Shown here: piece by piece, positions 26,310 through 35,559 of the stretch
Numbering within the stretch: position 1 is the first letter of the stretch
Layout: every line of letters begins with the position of its first letter
Assembly: GCA_022826965.1 (NCBI GenBank)
Contig: JAJDTU010000013.1
Coordinates: 1-64,000, forward strand
Source of the DNA: Dehalococcoidia bacterium
GTDB taxonomy: Bacteria > Chloroflexota > Dehalococcoidia > Bin125
Reading direction: 5' to 3'
Length of the DNA stretch: 64,000 bases
Program-made: the position numbers and the translations under genes
Notes under the pieces: generated by a model
The model's input: the letters and a program-made list of their open reading frames with translations, nothing else
Databases searched by the model: none
Told to the model about the DNA's origin: nothing

Positions 26310-26329
26310 GCGCCGCCTCCGGGCGGCGC
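26310..26329 (+). terminator. GC-rich terminator hairpin
   Basis: GCGCCGCC-TCCG-GGCGGCGC, a perfect 8-bp stem, 27 bases after the PhyH stop, followed by a moderately T-rich stretch. Confidence 0.6.
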
Positions 26330-26480
26330 CGTCGTGTTCGCTTGCCGGAGAAACCTGCGGCCGCCCCTATTCGTTCGTCCAGGCCAAATGGTTCCGATCG
26401 CTGTAGCATCTCTTGCGCACATCGCTGAAGTGTGCTTTTTGAATTCGGTAGCCTCCGTTCACTTGGGACGGAGGAACCTG

Positions 26481-28340
26481 ATGACCCACTCGAACTACTG
26501 GAGGCGAATGCGAAACCGGCGGCTGTCTCGCCGGGCGGTGCTGCGTTCGGCGGCGACGGCGGGAGTCGGTGCGGCCGGAATTGCGTTGGTCGGCTGCGGC
26601 GACGACGATGACGACGACGCAGCGCAGACCGTCGCGCAACAGCAACAGCAGCAGGACCAGCCCCAGCCGGCCGCTCAGCAACAGCAAGAAGAGCAGCAGC
26701 AACAGGCGGCTGCTCAGGCGGCTCAACAGGCTGAGCAGCAAGAACAGCAGATGCAGCAACAGCAGCAACAACAGGCTGCTGTCGCCCAGGCTCAACAGGA
26801 AGACGAGACGCCACCGTTTGGCGGCGAGCTGCGGATCTCGGACGGGGCCGACCTGGCATCGTTCGACGGTTTCCTGACCTTCGGCTACAAGGCGTTCCTG
26901 CACGGGCACAACTGCTACCCGATGCTGACGCAGTTCTCGAACAATCCGGGCCAGTCGTCGATCGACTTCCAGCCTGAGCTCTGGCTGGCGGAGTCCTATG
27001 AGCAGCCCGACGACTCGACCTGGTTGTTCACGATCAAGGAGAACGCCGTCTGGGAAGACCGCGCGCCGGTCAACGGTCGCAACGTGACCGCCGAGGATGT
27101 CGCATTCTCGTTCGCCGGCGATCGCTACGCCGGCTATCCCAACCGCGGCGCGATCCTACCGAGCCTGTTGGGGGTCGATGCGACGGACGACCGCACGGTG
27201 CGCTTCGACCTGAACGGTCCACTGGCGCCATTCCTGCTCTACCTGGGCCACCACGCGGGGCCGTACGTGATGCCGCCGGAGCTGCTGGTCGACGAGATGT
27301 CGCGGCAGACGATGATCAGCGCGGGGCCGTTCGTGATTGACGAGTATGAGCCCGGTTCGCGGGTGGTCTACCGGCGGAATCCGAACTATTTCGACGCACC
27401 GAAGCCGTATGCGGAGACGCTGGTGATCAACTTCATCAGCGACAACTCGGCGATCGCGGCCGCGTTCCTGAGCGGAGAGTTGAACACGACCTGGTTCGGC
27501 GTCGCTCCGCCGATTGTCGAGGAACTGGAAGAGGGCATCCCGGGCGCGACCTGGGAGTTCCAGCCCAGCCTCGTGATCGGCGGAGTGTTCCCCGACCTCG
27601 GTCTGGAGCCGTTCAACGACCCGCGCGTGCGTCAGGCGATGTCGGTGGCGATCGACCGCGACTCGATCCTGACCGTGGGCGGGGCGCTGGAGCGCGGGCA
27701 GTGGTCAACGGCCCTGCCGCCGCTGGCCGGCTGGTGGGTCGATCCGAAGGAGGACGACGCGCTGGGTGAGTTCTATCGCTACAACCCCGACAAAGCGAGG
27801 CAACTGCTCGACGCGGCCGGGATCGACGAACTGAGCGGTGTGCCGTTCCACACGACGACCGCGTACGGCCCGATCTTCGCGGAGCAGTCGCAGGTCGTGC
27901 AGGCCAATCTGCTCCAGGTCGGCATCAGTGTCGACCTGGTTGTCAACGAGCCGACCGTGCACTACTCGACGATCTTCAACGGCAGCACGACCGGCGTGAT
28001 CGGTCACACGCTGTCGGTGGCATCAATTGAGCCGGACGAGGCGCTGCGCAACGTCTTCATCCCCGACAGCCCGCGCTCGCCGATTCCCAACGGGGAGTTG
28101 ATGGGCGAGGACCAGGAGATGCTGGACCTGCTCAATGCGCAACGCACCGAGGGCGATGTCGAAACACGGAAGAAGCTGCTTTACGACCTGCAGCTCCATA
28201 TCGCCAACCAGATGTACTCGGTGCCCTGGGTCAACCCGCCGATCTCGCAGATCGCGCGGCCGGAGCTGTCGGGTGTGCAGTTCATCCAGACCTTCGCCCC
28301 GTCACCGTCGCTGGAGGACATGTGGTTCAACAATCTGTAG
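26481..28340 (+). CDS. ABC transporter substrate-binding protein, family 5, Tat/lipoprotein type
   Basis: 619 residues from the ATG at 26481, preceded by GGAGGA. The N-terminus nearly repeats that of the protein at 9168-11129: twin Arg (LSRRAVLRSAATAGVGAAG), lipobox LVGC with Cys39, six Asp, then a Gln-rich tether at about 52-107. The binding domain shows NVTAEDVAFSFAGDR, SAGPFVIDEYEPGSRVVYRR and FNDPRVRQAMSVAIDRDSIL. The two permease genes follow on the same strand. The ligand is unknown. Confidence 0.92.
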   Translation: MTHSNYWRRMRNRRLSRRAVLRSAATAGVGAAGIALVGCGDDDDDDAAQTVAQQQQQQDQPQPAAQQQQEEQQQQAAAQAAQQAEQQEQQMQQQQQQQAAVAQAQQEDETPPFGGELRISDGADLASFDGFLTFGYKAFLHGHNCYPMLTQFSNNPGQSSIDFQPELWLAESYEQPDDSTWLFTIKENAVWEDRAPVNGRNVTAEDVAFSFAGDRYAGYPNRGAILPSLLGVDATDDRTVRFDLNGPLAPFLLYLGHHAGPYVMPPELLVDEMSRQTMISAGPFVIDEYEPGSRVVYRRNPNYFDAPKPYAETLVINFISDNSAIAAAFLSGELNTTWFGVAPPIVEELEEGIPGATWEFQPSLVIGGVFPDLGLEPFNDPRVRQAMSVAIDRDSILTVGGALERGQWSTALPPLAGWWVDPKEDDALGEFYRYNPDKARQLLDAAGIDELSGVPFHTTTAYGPIFAEQSQVVQANLLQVGISVDLVVNEPTVHYSTIFNGSTTGVIGHTLSVASIEPDEALRNVFIPDSPRSPIPNGELMGEDQEMLDLLNAQRTEGDVETRKKLLYDLQLHIANQMYSVPWVNPPISQIARPELSGVQFIQTFAPSPSLEDMWFNNL

Positions 28341-28385
28341 GAACACGGACCTGAGTTCGAGAGCGGCGGGCGAGGAGGCGGCGAC

Positions 28386-29336
28386 GTGCGCGGCTATCTC
28401 GTCCGTCGCTTGCTGCTCGCGGTTCTGACGCTCTTCGGGATCAGCCTGATCGTTGCCGGCGTGATGCGAACCCTGCCCGGCGACGTGGTTGACGTGCTCG
28501 CGGCAGAAGCCTTCTACGACGACCGGGAGAAGGAGCGGTTGCGGGAGGAACTGGGTCTGGAAGCGCCGTTCTTTGAGTATTTCGGGAAGTGGCTGGCCGA
28601 CGCCGTACAGGGGGACTTCGGCAAGGCGTTGCGGACCCAGCGCAGCGTGGGCAGCGACCTGGTCAACCGGATCGATGTCACGATCGAGTTGGCCTTCCTG
28701 GGCATCCTGATCGCCACATTGATCTCGGTGCCGTTGGGCATCGTTGCGGCGCTGCAGCGCAGTCGGTGGCCAGACTATACGGCTCGGAGTATCGCGGTGT
28801 TCGCCCTGGCGATCCCCGGGTTCTGGCTGGCGACGCTGGCGATTGTCTTCGGTGCGAAGTGGTTCAGGTGGTCGCCACCGCTGGGCTATCAACCGATCTG
28901 GGAGGCGCCGCTGACCAATCTGCAGCAGATGTGGCTGCCGGCGCTGTTGTTTGGCCTGATTCTGGCCGGCGTGCAGACGCGCATCCTGCGCACGGCGCTG
29001 CTCGATGTGCTGCGCCAGGATTACATGCTGACCGCGAGGGCGAAGGGGTTGTCCCGGGTCATGCTGTTGCGCCGACATGCCTTGCGCAACTCGTTGATTC
29101 CGTTCATCACCGTGATTGGAGTGCAGTTCCCGGTGGTGCTCGGCGGCTCGGTCGTGTTTGAGCTGATTTTCGCCCTGCCGGGGATCGGCATCTACCTGCT
29201 CGACGGGATCGCGAATCGCGATTACATCGTCGTGCAGGCGGTGAACGTCTGGATCGCCGCGGCGGTGATCCTGACGAATCTGATCGTGGACGTGTCATAT
29301 GGCTTCCTCGACCCACGCATCCGCGTCAGTAGCTGA
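28386..29336 (+). CDS. ABC transporter permease, DppB/OppB type
   Basis: 316 residues from a GTG. Membrane permease with the EAA loop TARAKGLSRVMLLRRHALRN, followed by SLIPFITVIGVQFPVVLGGS and FALPGIGIYLLDGI. It lies 45 bases after the binding-protein gene and its 3' end overlaps the next permease by 38 bases, so the three genes form an operon. No ATPase gene is present. Confidence 0.93.
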   Translation: MRGYLVRRLLLAVLTLFGISLIVAGVMRTLPGDVVDVLAAEAFYDDREKERLREELGLEAPFFEYFGKWLADAVQGDFGKALRTQRSVGSDLVNRIDVTIELAFLGILIATLISVPLGIVAALQRSRWPDYTARSIAVFALAIPGFWLATLAIVFGAKWFRWSPPLGYQPIWEAPLTNLQQMWLPALLFGLILAGVQTRILRTALLDVLRQDYMLTARAKGLSRVMLLRRHALRNSLIPFITVIGVQFPVVLGGSVVFELIFALPGIGIYLLDGIANRDYIVVQAVNVWIAAAVILTNLIVDVSYGFLDPRIRVSS

Positions 29337-30204
29337 ATCGCCTGCCCTGAGCGCTCGGCGGGCCGGCGCTGTGCTCGTGCGTGTCGTGCGGCGCTATCCG
29401 TTCCCATGCCTGGTTACGTTGGTGCTCGTCCTGATCGGCGCAGGTTCGGGTCTGGCCGACTTCATCGCCCCCTATGACCCCAATGCGATCAATCCCACCG
29501 ACCGCCTGCAGGGCCCCAACTCCACCTACTGGATGGGCACGGACGCGCTCGGTCGCGACGTGTTTACTCGCGTCCTCTACGGCGGCCGAGCCTCGCTGGG
29601 CGTGAGCGTCACGTCGGTCGCACTCGGCGTGGTCGTCGCAACGGCCATCGGGTTGGTCAGCGGCGCGCTGAGCGGCTGGTTCGACGTGCTCGTCCAGCGG
29701 ATCGTCGACATGCTGATGGCGTTCCCCGGTCTGATCATCGTGATTTCCCTGACCGCGTTCTTCGGCACGAGCGTTTCGCTGCTGGTGGTCGTGATCGCGA
29801 TCGCGCTGCTGGGCGGCGGGATCCGCATCTCGCGGGCAGCGGCGATCCAGGTCAGTTCGCAACCGTACATCGAAGCAGCGCGGACGATCGGCGCAACCAC
29901 GCCGCGGATCATCGTGCGTCACATCCTGCCCAATGCGCTGCCGCCGATCATGGTGATCGCGACGGCCTACCTCGGAGTTGCGATCCTGATCGAGGCGTCG
30001 GTGTCGTTCCTTGGCTATGGGATCCAGCCGCCCGCTGCGTCGTGGGGGTTCATGCTTGGGGCGGAGGCGCGGATTCACATGATCGAGCAGCCCTGGTTGT
30101 CGGTCTGGCCGGGCCTGGCGATCTTCCTCACGGTGTTCTCGTTCAACATCATCGGCGACGCGCTGCGGGACGCGTTTGATCCCCGCCTGCGTGGGTCCAG
30201 CTAA
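29299..30204 (+). CDS. ABC transporter permease, DppC/OppC type
   Basis: 301 residues. A Ser/Ala-rich cytoplasmic N-terminus is followed by a helix, then TYWMGTDALGRDVFTRVLYGGRASL, the EAA loop AARTIGATTPRIIVRHILPN and the end GDALRDAFDPRLRG. It pairs with the DppB-type protein. The 38-base overlap with the upstream gene is long but the start is supported by the length of the family's N-terminus; a GTG or later start is possible. Confidence 0.92.
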   Translation: MASSTHASASVAESPALSARRAGAVLVRVVRRYPFPCLVTLVLVLIGAGSGLADFIAPYDPNAINPTDRLQGPNSTYWMGTDALGRDVFTRVLYGGRASLGVSVTSVALGVVVATAIGLVSGALSGWFDVLVQRIVDMLMAFPGLIIVISLTAFFGTSVSLLVVVIAIALLGGGIRISRAAAIQVSSQPYIEAARTIGATTPRIIVRHILPNALPPIMVIATAYLGVAILIEASVSFLGYGIQPPAASWGFMLGAEARIHMIEQPWLSVWPGLAIFLTVFSFNIIGDALRDAFDPRLRGSS

Positions 30205-30278
30205 CGCTCTTCACACCGACTCGGGTGTTACGAAATGCCTAGAATTCCAGCACCTGGAGTCTGGAGAGGAGCGCGATC

Positions 30279-31388
30279 ATGGCGACCGGACGAGTTGTCG
30301 TTGTCAAGGAGTACCAAGAGCCGTTTGTGATTGAGGAGTATCCGGTTCCCGACCCGGAACCGGGCGCGATCGTGCTCCGTATCACCCAGGCCGGCGTCTG
30401 TGGCTCGGACCTGCACACCTGGCGCGGAGACATGGTCGAGACTCCGCTGCCGGCCAACGGCCGGGTGATGGGACATGAAGGCACGGGCGTCGTCCACGCC
30501 ATGGGCGATGGCGTATCGACCGACTCGCTGGGCCGCGACATCGAGGTCGGCGATCGTTTGATGTACTCAGCGATCACTCCATGCGGCCGCTGCTACCAGT
30601 GTTCGCGCGGCGAGCCCAACTGGTGCTCCGACCGCGGCGCGTGGTCTCGGGAGGCCGGCGTCGAGCCGTACTTCACGGGGACCTACGCCGACTACTACTA
30701 CCTGAAGCCGAATCACCCGGTCTTCAAGGTGCCGGACGAGCTGCCGGACGAGGTGCTCGGCTTCGTCAACTGCGCAATGGGCACGACGACCGAGGGTCTG
30801 ATGCGGGCCGGCTGCAAGGAGAACGACTTCGTCGTGATCCAGGGTGCGGGCGGCCTGGGACTGAATGCGACGGCGATGGCCAAGGACATGGGCGCGCACA
30901 AGGTGATCGTGCTCGACCGTCTGCCGCAGCGACTAGCGCTGGCCGAGGAGTTCGGCGCCGACCACACGATCAACATCGAGGAGTTCAACACGCCCGAGAC
31001 GCGTCGGCGCGCGGTCTGGGATCTGACCGAGGGCCGCGGCGCGAACATCGTGATGGAGCTGGTCGGCCGCGCCGAGCTACTGGCCGAGGGGCTGACCTAC
31101 CTGGCCAATGGCGGCACGTTCGTCGAGATCGGCGACATCGTTCGCGGGCAGACGGTGGAGATCGACCCCAGCACGATGCTCAGCGGCAAGAAGATCATGG
31201 GCTCGGTCATGTATCGACCGCATCTGCTGCCCCTGATGATGGACATGCTGCTCAAGAACCAACGCGACATTCCCTACGACAAGATCGTCTCGCACACCTA
31301 CCCGCTGGCCGACGTCAACCAGGCCTTCGAGGACAGCGAGTGGCACGAGCGTGACACGAACGTGTCACGCTCGATGCTGGTGCCGTAG
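30279..31388 (+). CDS. zinc-binding alcohol dehydrogenase family protein
   Basis: 369 residues of the medium-chain dehydrogenase/reductase family. The catalytic zinc site starts in AGVCGSDLHTWRG; the structural zinc lobe has CGRCYQCSRGEPNWCSD. The nucleotide-binding block is VIQGAGGLGLNATAMAKDMGA, with Asp after the second strand (VIVLDRL), suggesting NAD rather than NADP. It reversibly oxidises an alcohol or polyol of unknown identity. GGAG is upstream of the ATG. Confidence 0.92.
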   Translation: MATGRVVVVKEYQEPFVIEEYPVPDPEPGAIVLRITQAGVCGSDLHTWRGDMVETPLPANGRVMGHEGTGVVHAMGDGVSTDSLGRDIEVGDRLMYSAITPCGRCYQCSRGEPNWCSDRGAWSREAGVEPYFTGTYADYYYLKPNHPVFKVPDELPDEVLGFVNCAMGTTTEGLMRAGCKENDFVVIQGAGGLGLNATAMAKDMGAHKVIVLDRLPQRLALAEEFGADHTINIEEFNTPETRRRAVWDLTEGRGANIVMELVGRAELLAEGLTYLANGGTFVEIGDIVRGQTVEIDPSTMLSGKKIMGSVMYRPHLLPLMMDMLLKNQRDIPYDKIVSHTYPLADVNQAFEDSEWHERDTNVSRSMLVP

Positions 31389-31391
31389 GGC

Positions 31392-32024
31392 TCAATCGAC
31401 CCAGTCAGGCGTGGCGCCCCAGGCGTCCTCCGAGACGATGTCCCTCAGCGGCTTGCGGTTGAGCGGGCCGAAGCGGCCTCGGGGATAGCCGAGCGGAACG
31501 CAGTAGACGATCTGGGCTTCGTCGGGGATATCGAACAGGGCTTTGGCCCGTTCGTCGACCACTGGGTGCAGCGTCGTGATCGTCCCGCCGATGCCGAGGC
31601 CTCGTGCGGCGAGCAGCATGTTCTGAACGGAGGGAATCACTGACTGCGCCGTGCCGGCTCCGGGCGCGGTGGCGCAGAGCAGAACCATCGCGGGAACGTC
31701 GCCGATCTCGTCGGCGAGCCGCATGGCGGAACGGCGGACGGGATTCTCGAAGGCGGGATGGTCCGGACCTTCGATGCCCTCGTCGGCGCGCTTGGCCCAC
31801 CAGGCCTCGTGATAGAGCGTGCCCAACTCCGATTTCTTCGCTTCGTCACGGACGACGAGGAAGTGCCAGGGCTGCGCGTTGCCGCCGTTTGGGGCCTGAC
31901 GGGCCGCGTCGAGAATGATCTCGAGGTCTTCGTCGGCGATCGGGTCGGGACGTATGCGGCGGATGGCGCGCATGGAGTAGATCGCTTCGTAGAGCGGGAG
32001 GCCGAGTCGTCCGTAGCGGGGCAT
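31392..32024 (-). CDS. nitroreductase family protein
   Basis: 210 residues from the ATG at 32024 (AGAGGA upstream). FMN-binding blocks are MRAIRRIRPDPIADEDLEII, ARQAPNGGNAQPWHFLVV and, near the end, ARGLGIGGTITTLHP. A dimeric NAD(P)H-dependent FMN enzyme; the natural substrate is unknown. It converges on the alcohol dehydrogenase gene with 3 bases between. Confidence 0.9.
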   Translation of the reverse strand: MPRYGRLGLPLYEAIYSMRAIRRIRPDPIADEDLEIILDAARQAPNGGNAQPWHFLVVRDEAKKSELGTLYHEAWWAKRADEGIEGPDHPAFENPVRRSAMRLADEIGDVPAMVLLCATAPGAGTAQSVIPSVQNMLLAARGLGIGGTITTLHPVVDERAKALFDIPDEAQIVYCVPLGYPRGRFGPLNRKPLRDIVSEDAWGATPDWVD

Positions 32025-32126
32025 GAGCGGGATCCTCTCTGATCGAGTCGGCGGATGGCCGTGTTCGACGCTATCGTAAGCCTCCGATGGGACCGACAAG
32101 CGCACTGAACAGGACTGGAGCGATCA

Positions 32127-32525
32127 ATGGCCCTTGAACACATCCATCCCGAGGGGCTGCTCAACTTGCGGACGTACACGCAGGTCGTGGCGGCTAGCGG
32201 GAGCAAGACGATCTACATCTCGGGTCAGGTTGCCTGGGACAACAATGGCGAAACTGTGGGAGCCGGCGACTTCGCCGCCCAGGCGAAGCGCGCGTACCAG
32301 AATCTCGGCGTGGCGCTTGAGGCGGCCGGCGCGAGGCCGGCGGATGTGGCCAAGACCAACGTCTACATCGTCAACTACGACCCCTCGATGGCACGAGACT
32401 GGAACAACGGGCGCAGGACCATCTTCGAAGGCGTGACGGCGCCTGCGACCACACTGATCAGCGTGCAGGCACTGGCCACGCCGGAACTGATGATCGAGGT
32501 CGAGGCGATCGCGGTGCTGGACTAA
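32127..32525 (+). CDS. RidA/YjgF/Rid-family protein
   Basis: 132 residues, the usual trimer-forming length. Rid blocks are TIYISGQVAWDNNG, QAKRAYQNLGVALEAAGA and VAKTNVYIVNYDP. In RidA proper, an Arg in the R-N-hydrophobic motif near the C-terminus deaminates enamines; here the region reads PATTLISVQALATPELMIEVEAIA, without that Arg, so it belongs to another Rid subgroup. Confidence 0.88.
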   Translation: MALEHIHPEGLLNLRTYTQVVAASGSKTIYISGQVAWDNNGETVGAGDFAAQAKRAYQNLGVALEAAGARPADVAKTNVYIVNYDPSMARDWNNGRRTIFEGVTAPATTLISVQALATPELMIEVEAIAVLD

Positions 32526-32540
32526 CGCTTCGAGGTCTGG

Positions 32541-32590
32541 CGCCCCCCTGCCCTCGGCGTCTCCCCCGCTGAGCCGGGGGGAGACAGAAA
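32541..32590. repeat. dispersed palindromic repeat, family B
   Basis: CGCCCCCCTG, then GCC-CTC-GGC, then TCTCCCCC paired with GGGGGAGA around a loop with its own GC-TGA-GC stem. It lies between the RidA-like and SnoaL-like genes. Confidence 0.7.
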
Positions 32591-32619
32591 ACGCGATGGG
32601 GAAGGAACAGGAGAGAACA

Positions 32620-33036
32620 ATGGGCAAGATTTCGCTCGAGGATCGATTTGCGATTATCGACCTCTGTTCGGTGTACAACTACACGGTCGATCAGGCTGAC
32701 GGTGAGGGTTGGGCGGCCACATTCACCGAAGACGGCATCTTCAACGGACCGGCTGGGCAGGCTGAGGGTCGCGAGGCGTTGGTCGCGTTCTGCGGTCAGC
32801 TCGCCGAGGCGTTCCCTGGTGGGATGCACTTCACCGACAACCACCTGTTTGAGGTCAAGGGTGACACCTGCCATCACAAGTGCTTCCTCGACTTCAAGGT
32901 GCCGTCGTCCGATGGCTCGGTGGCCTCGGTCCTGCTTGGTTACGAGGACGTCGTGGTCAAGGTTGACGGCGAATGGCTGTTCCAGCGGCGCGATGTGGTG
33001 TCGGTAACCGGATACGAGCAGTCGCTGCCGGATTAG
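32620..33036 (+). CDS. SnoaL/NTF2-like protein
   Basis: 138 residues from the ATG at 32620, which has AGGAGA 5 bases upstream; an ATG at 32596 in the same frame is less well placed. The alpha+beta cone fold is indicated by DRFAIIDLCSVYNYTVDQAD, WAATFTEDGIFNGPAGQAEG and GEWLFQRRDVVSVTG. Members are small hydrolases, isomerases or scaffolds; the function is unknown. A divergent family B repeat lies upstream. Confidence 0.85.
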   Translation: MGKISLEDRFAIIDLCSVYNYTVDQADGEGWAATFTEDGIFNGPAGQAEGREALVAFCGQLAEAFPGGMHFTDNHLFEVKGDTCHHKCFLDFKVPSSDGSVASVLLGYEDVVVKVDGEWLFQRRDVVSVTGYEQSLPD

Positions 33037-33048
33037 CGAGCCTCGGGC

Positions 33049-35553
33049 CTAGTTCCCGCCGACATCGGTAACGCTCGTGTCCCAGAACTGCGCGGGCGGC
33101 CGGCTCATCACCGCGGCGAGGATTTCGTCGGTATAGAGCTGCCGACCCAGCGCGTTGAGATGCGTGCCGTCCCAGGTGATCTCGTCCTCGCGGCCGTTGG
33201 TGATTTCATTCCAGTCCACGAGCGTGACCCAGTCGTGCTTGGCCGCCTGTTCGCGCAGCATCTTGTTGGTATCTCGCTCGTAGCTCAGCAGCGGCTCTCG
33301 CGGCGGGAACTGTCGCGTGAGGACGATCAGGTGTCGGACGCCCTCGGCCGCATCAAGCAGGTTCTGGAAGCCCCGGGCGTCGAGGAACCCCGACCCGACG
33401 GCGTGGAAGATCACCGTATCGCGAGCGCCATTGCGTCGGATCTGATCACGCAGGATGTCGATGCTGGTGTGTGCCTGCCTGCTGACTTCGGCGTCGACTT
33501 CGATGCCGACGGCCTCCAGCCTGCTGCGGGCGCCGACCATGACCGAATCGCCGATCGCCAGGGGCGGCAGCCCGAAGCGCAGCTTCAGCGTCAATGCGTC
33601 GTCCGCCGTCTGCTGCAAATGTTCGAGCAGCAGGACGAAGTCCATCCCATCGACCGTGGAGCCATTCCACGTCCACGAGGGCGAGTCGTCAAGCGGGCCG
33701 CGCGGCTCGGCGGTGAAGCGGATCGGCAGGTCGACGAACATGGTCGCGGGTTCGCACAGCCGGCCGAAATCAACGTGGTTCTCCCAGGTCACGCAGCCGC
33801 GGCCCACGTGTTCCAGTCTGAGGAACGCACAGGGGGCGGAGCCGGGACAGGGCACCGTGAGGACATCACCGGGATGAATGATCTGCATCATCCGCTCGCC
33901 GTTCAGTTCGGTGAGCTGGTCCCTGGTCATGTTGAAACGACGCATGATGCCGTAAGGCGAATCACCCGGACGCACGACGTAGCTGACGAAGTACTCGCCT
34001 GGGGGGTACGCGACCAGCGGTTCCGGTTCAGCGACCCTCGTCGCCGGCTTGGCCGCCGGTTGGTCGGCGACCGGGCTCGAGCGGACGCCGGTGACCACTT
34101 GCCCCTCAGGCGGCTTCCTGGTGATGTCCGTCTCAGCGTCTGACGTAATGCCAGGCTCGCTACCCGTCAACGCTTCGGGATTGGCAGCCGTCGGCGAGGT
34201 CGAAACGTCGGAACCGCGCGCCGCCGCCGCTTGCGCGGCCTCTGCTTCCGCATCCCGTTGTTCAACCCGGGTTTCGCCATCGCTCGCTTGCTCAGCCGAG
34301 ACTGAGAACAGGAGTTGCGATGGCGAGCGTCCCGGCAGGATCGTGAAGCCGATAACGAGGGCCAGCAGGACGGCCACGGAGATCGAGGCGGCAATCGCGG
34401 CCACGGTTCGCGGGTTGGCGATCCGGCTGCGATAGCGTCGCGGATTCCAGAACTGAGGCTTGCGCATTGGCGATTCGACGAGGTGGTAGCTGACCTCGGA
34501 GAGGAGCAGGGTGGCTACGACTCCGGCGACGACGATGCCGACCGTGTTGGGCGCCAAGCCGAACTCCCACTGCAACGCCAGCAGGACGGGCCAGTGCCAG
34601 AGATAGATGCTGTAGCTGCGCCGGCCGAGCCAGCGAAGCGGCCGCAGATCGAGCGCACGACCGATGAGCGATCCCGGTCGCACCGCGAACGCGACCAGGA
34701 CGATGGCTGCGAACGAGGTCAGCAGCAGGCCCCAGGGGTACATCCAGTCGTGCCAGTGCCGGCCGACGACCATGATTATGCCGATACCGACCAGGCCGGC
34801 GAAGGCCAGCACGTCCATCAGGTGGCCCGCAGGGACGCTCCAGCGCCGACGCCACGGTTTCCAGTAGAGCCCGACGGCGACGCCGATCAGGATTGTGAAG
34901 GCGCGCGCGTCGCTGCCGAAGTACACGCGCGACGGCTCGTCGCCGGGCGTGAAGAGCATGATCATCCAGATCACCGACAACACGCCGAGGGCGGCGACGA
35001 TGCACCACAGCCAGCGCAGATTCAGCAATCGCAGCACCACCGTGAACACGACCGGCCAGATGATGTAGAACTGTTCCTCGACGGCGAGCGACCAGAGGTG
35101 CCGAAGCTGCGACGGCCGCTCGAACATCTCGAAGTAGGAGACTCCGCGGATGATCTGATCCCAGTTCGTCACGTAGAGCGCGGCCATCAACACCTCGTGC
35201 AGGTGCTGCGAGAGTGTCTCCTGGAGGACGAGCACGGCGTAGACCGTCGTCACAATCAACACCAGCGCCAACACCGGCAGCAGCCGCCGTGCGCGTCGCA
35301 GCCAGAACTGGGCGAGGTCGGTGTTGCCGCTGCGTTCCCTCTCGGAGATCAGCAGCGACGTGATCAGGAATCCGGAGACGACAAAGAAGACATCAACGCC
35401 GAGGAAGCCGGCCGGCAGCCACCAGACGCCGGCGTGGAACAGCACGACCGCCAGCGCCGCGAGTCCGCGGATTCCATCCAGGCCGCTGAGATGCGGGAGG
35501 CCGCGCTGGCCTGCCACGCGATCTGGTTCGCGGATGTGTCCAGGCGCCCGCAT
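33049..35553 (-). CDS. membrane O-acyltransferase with LysM and SGNH domains
   Basis: 834 residues. Residues from ~20 to ~385 are an acyltransferase-3 (OafA/YrhL) domain of about ten helices: HLSGLDGIRGLAALAVVLFH and FLGVDVFFVVSGFLI. A hydrophilic linker follows, then a LysM unit at about 510-560 (YVVRPGDSPYGIMRRFNMTRDQL... HPGDVLTVP) and an SGNH-type end with the nucleophile in LAIGDSVMVGARSRL and the Asp/His pair in TWDGTHLNALG. OafA proteins acetylate extracellular glycans. LysM would anchor the periplasmic half to a glycan. The LysM insertion is unusual. Confidence 0.88.
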   Translation of the reverse strand: MRAPGHIREPDRVAGQRGLPHLSGLDGIRGLAALAVVLFHAGVWWLPAGFLGVDVFFVVSGFLITSLLISERERSGNTDLAQFWLRRARRLLPVLALVLIVTTVYAVLVLQETLSQHLHEVLMAALYVTNWDQIIRGVSYFEMFERPSQLRHLWSLAVEEQFYIIWPVVFTVVLRLLNLRWLWCIVAALGVLSVIWMIMLFTPGDEPSRVYFGSDARAFTILIGVAVGLYWKPWRRRWSVPAGHLMDVLAFAGLVGIGIIMVVGRHWHDWMYPWGLLLTSFAAIVLVAFAVRPGSLIGRALDLRPLRWLGRRSYSIYLWHWPVLLALQWEFGLAPNTVGIVVAGVVATLLLSEVSYHLVESPMRKPQFWNPRRYRSRIANPRTVAAIAASISVAVLLALVIGFTILPGRSPSQLLFSVSAEQASDGETRVEQRDAEAEAAQAAAARGSDVSTSPTAANPEALTGSEPGITSDAETDITRKPPEGQVVTGVRSSPVADQPAAKPATRVAEPEPLVAYPPGEYFVSYVVRPGDSPYGIMRRFNMTRDQLTELNGERMMQIIHPGDVLTVPCPGSAPCAFLRLEHVGRGCVTWENHVDFGRLCEPATMFVDLPIRFTAEPRGPLDDSPSWTWNGSTVDGMDFVLLLEHLQQTADDALTLKLRFGLPPLAIGDSVMVGARSRLEAVGIEVDAEVSRQAHTSIDILRDQIRRNGARDTVIFHAVGSGFLDARGFQNLLDAAEGVRHLIVLTRQFPPREPLLSYERDTNKMLREQAAKHDWVTLVDWNEITNGREDEITWDGTHLNALGRQLYTDEILAAVMSRPPAQFWDTSVTDVGGN

Positions 35554-35559
35554 CGATCG

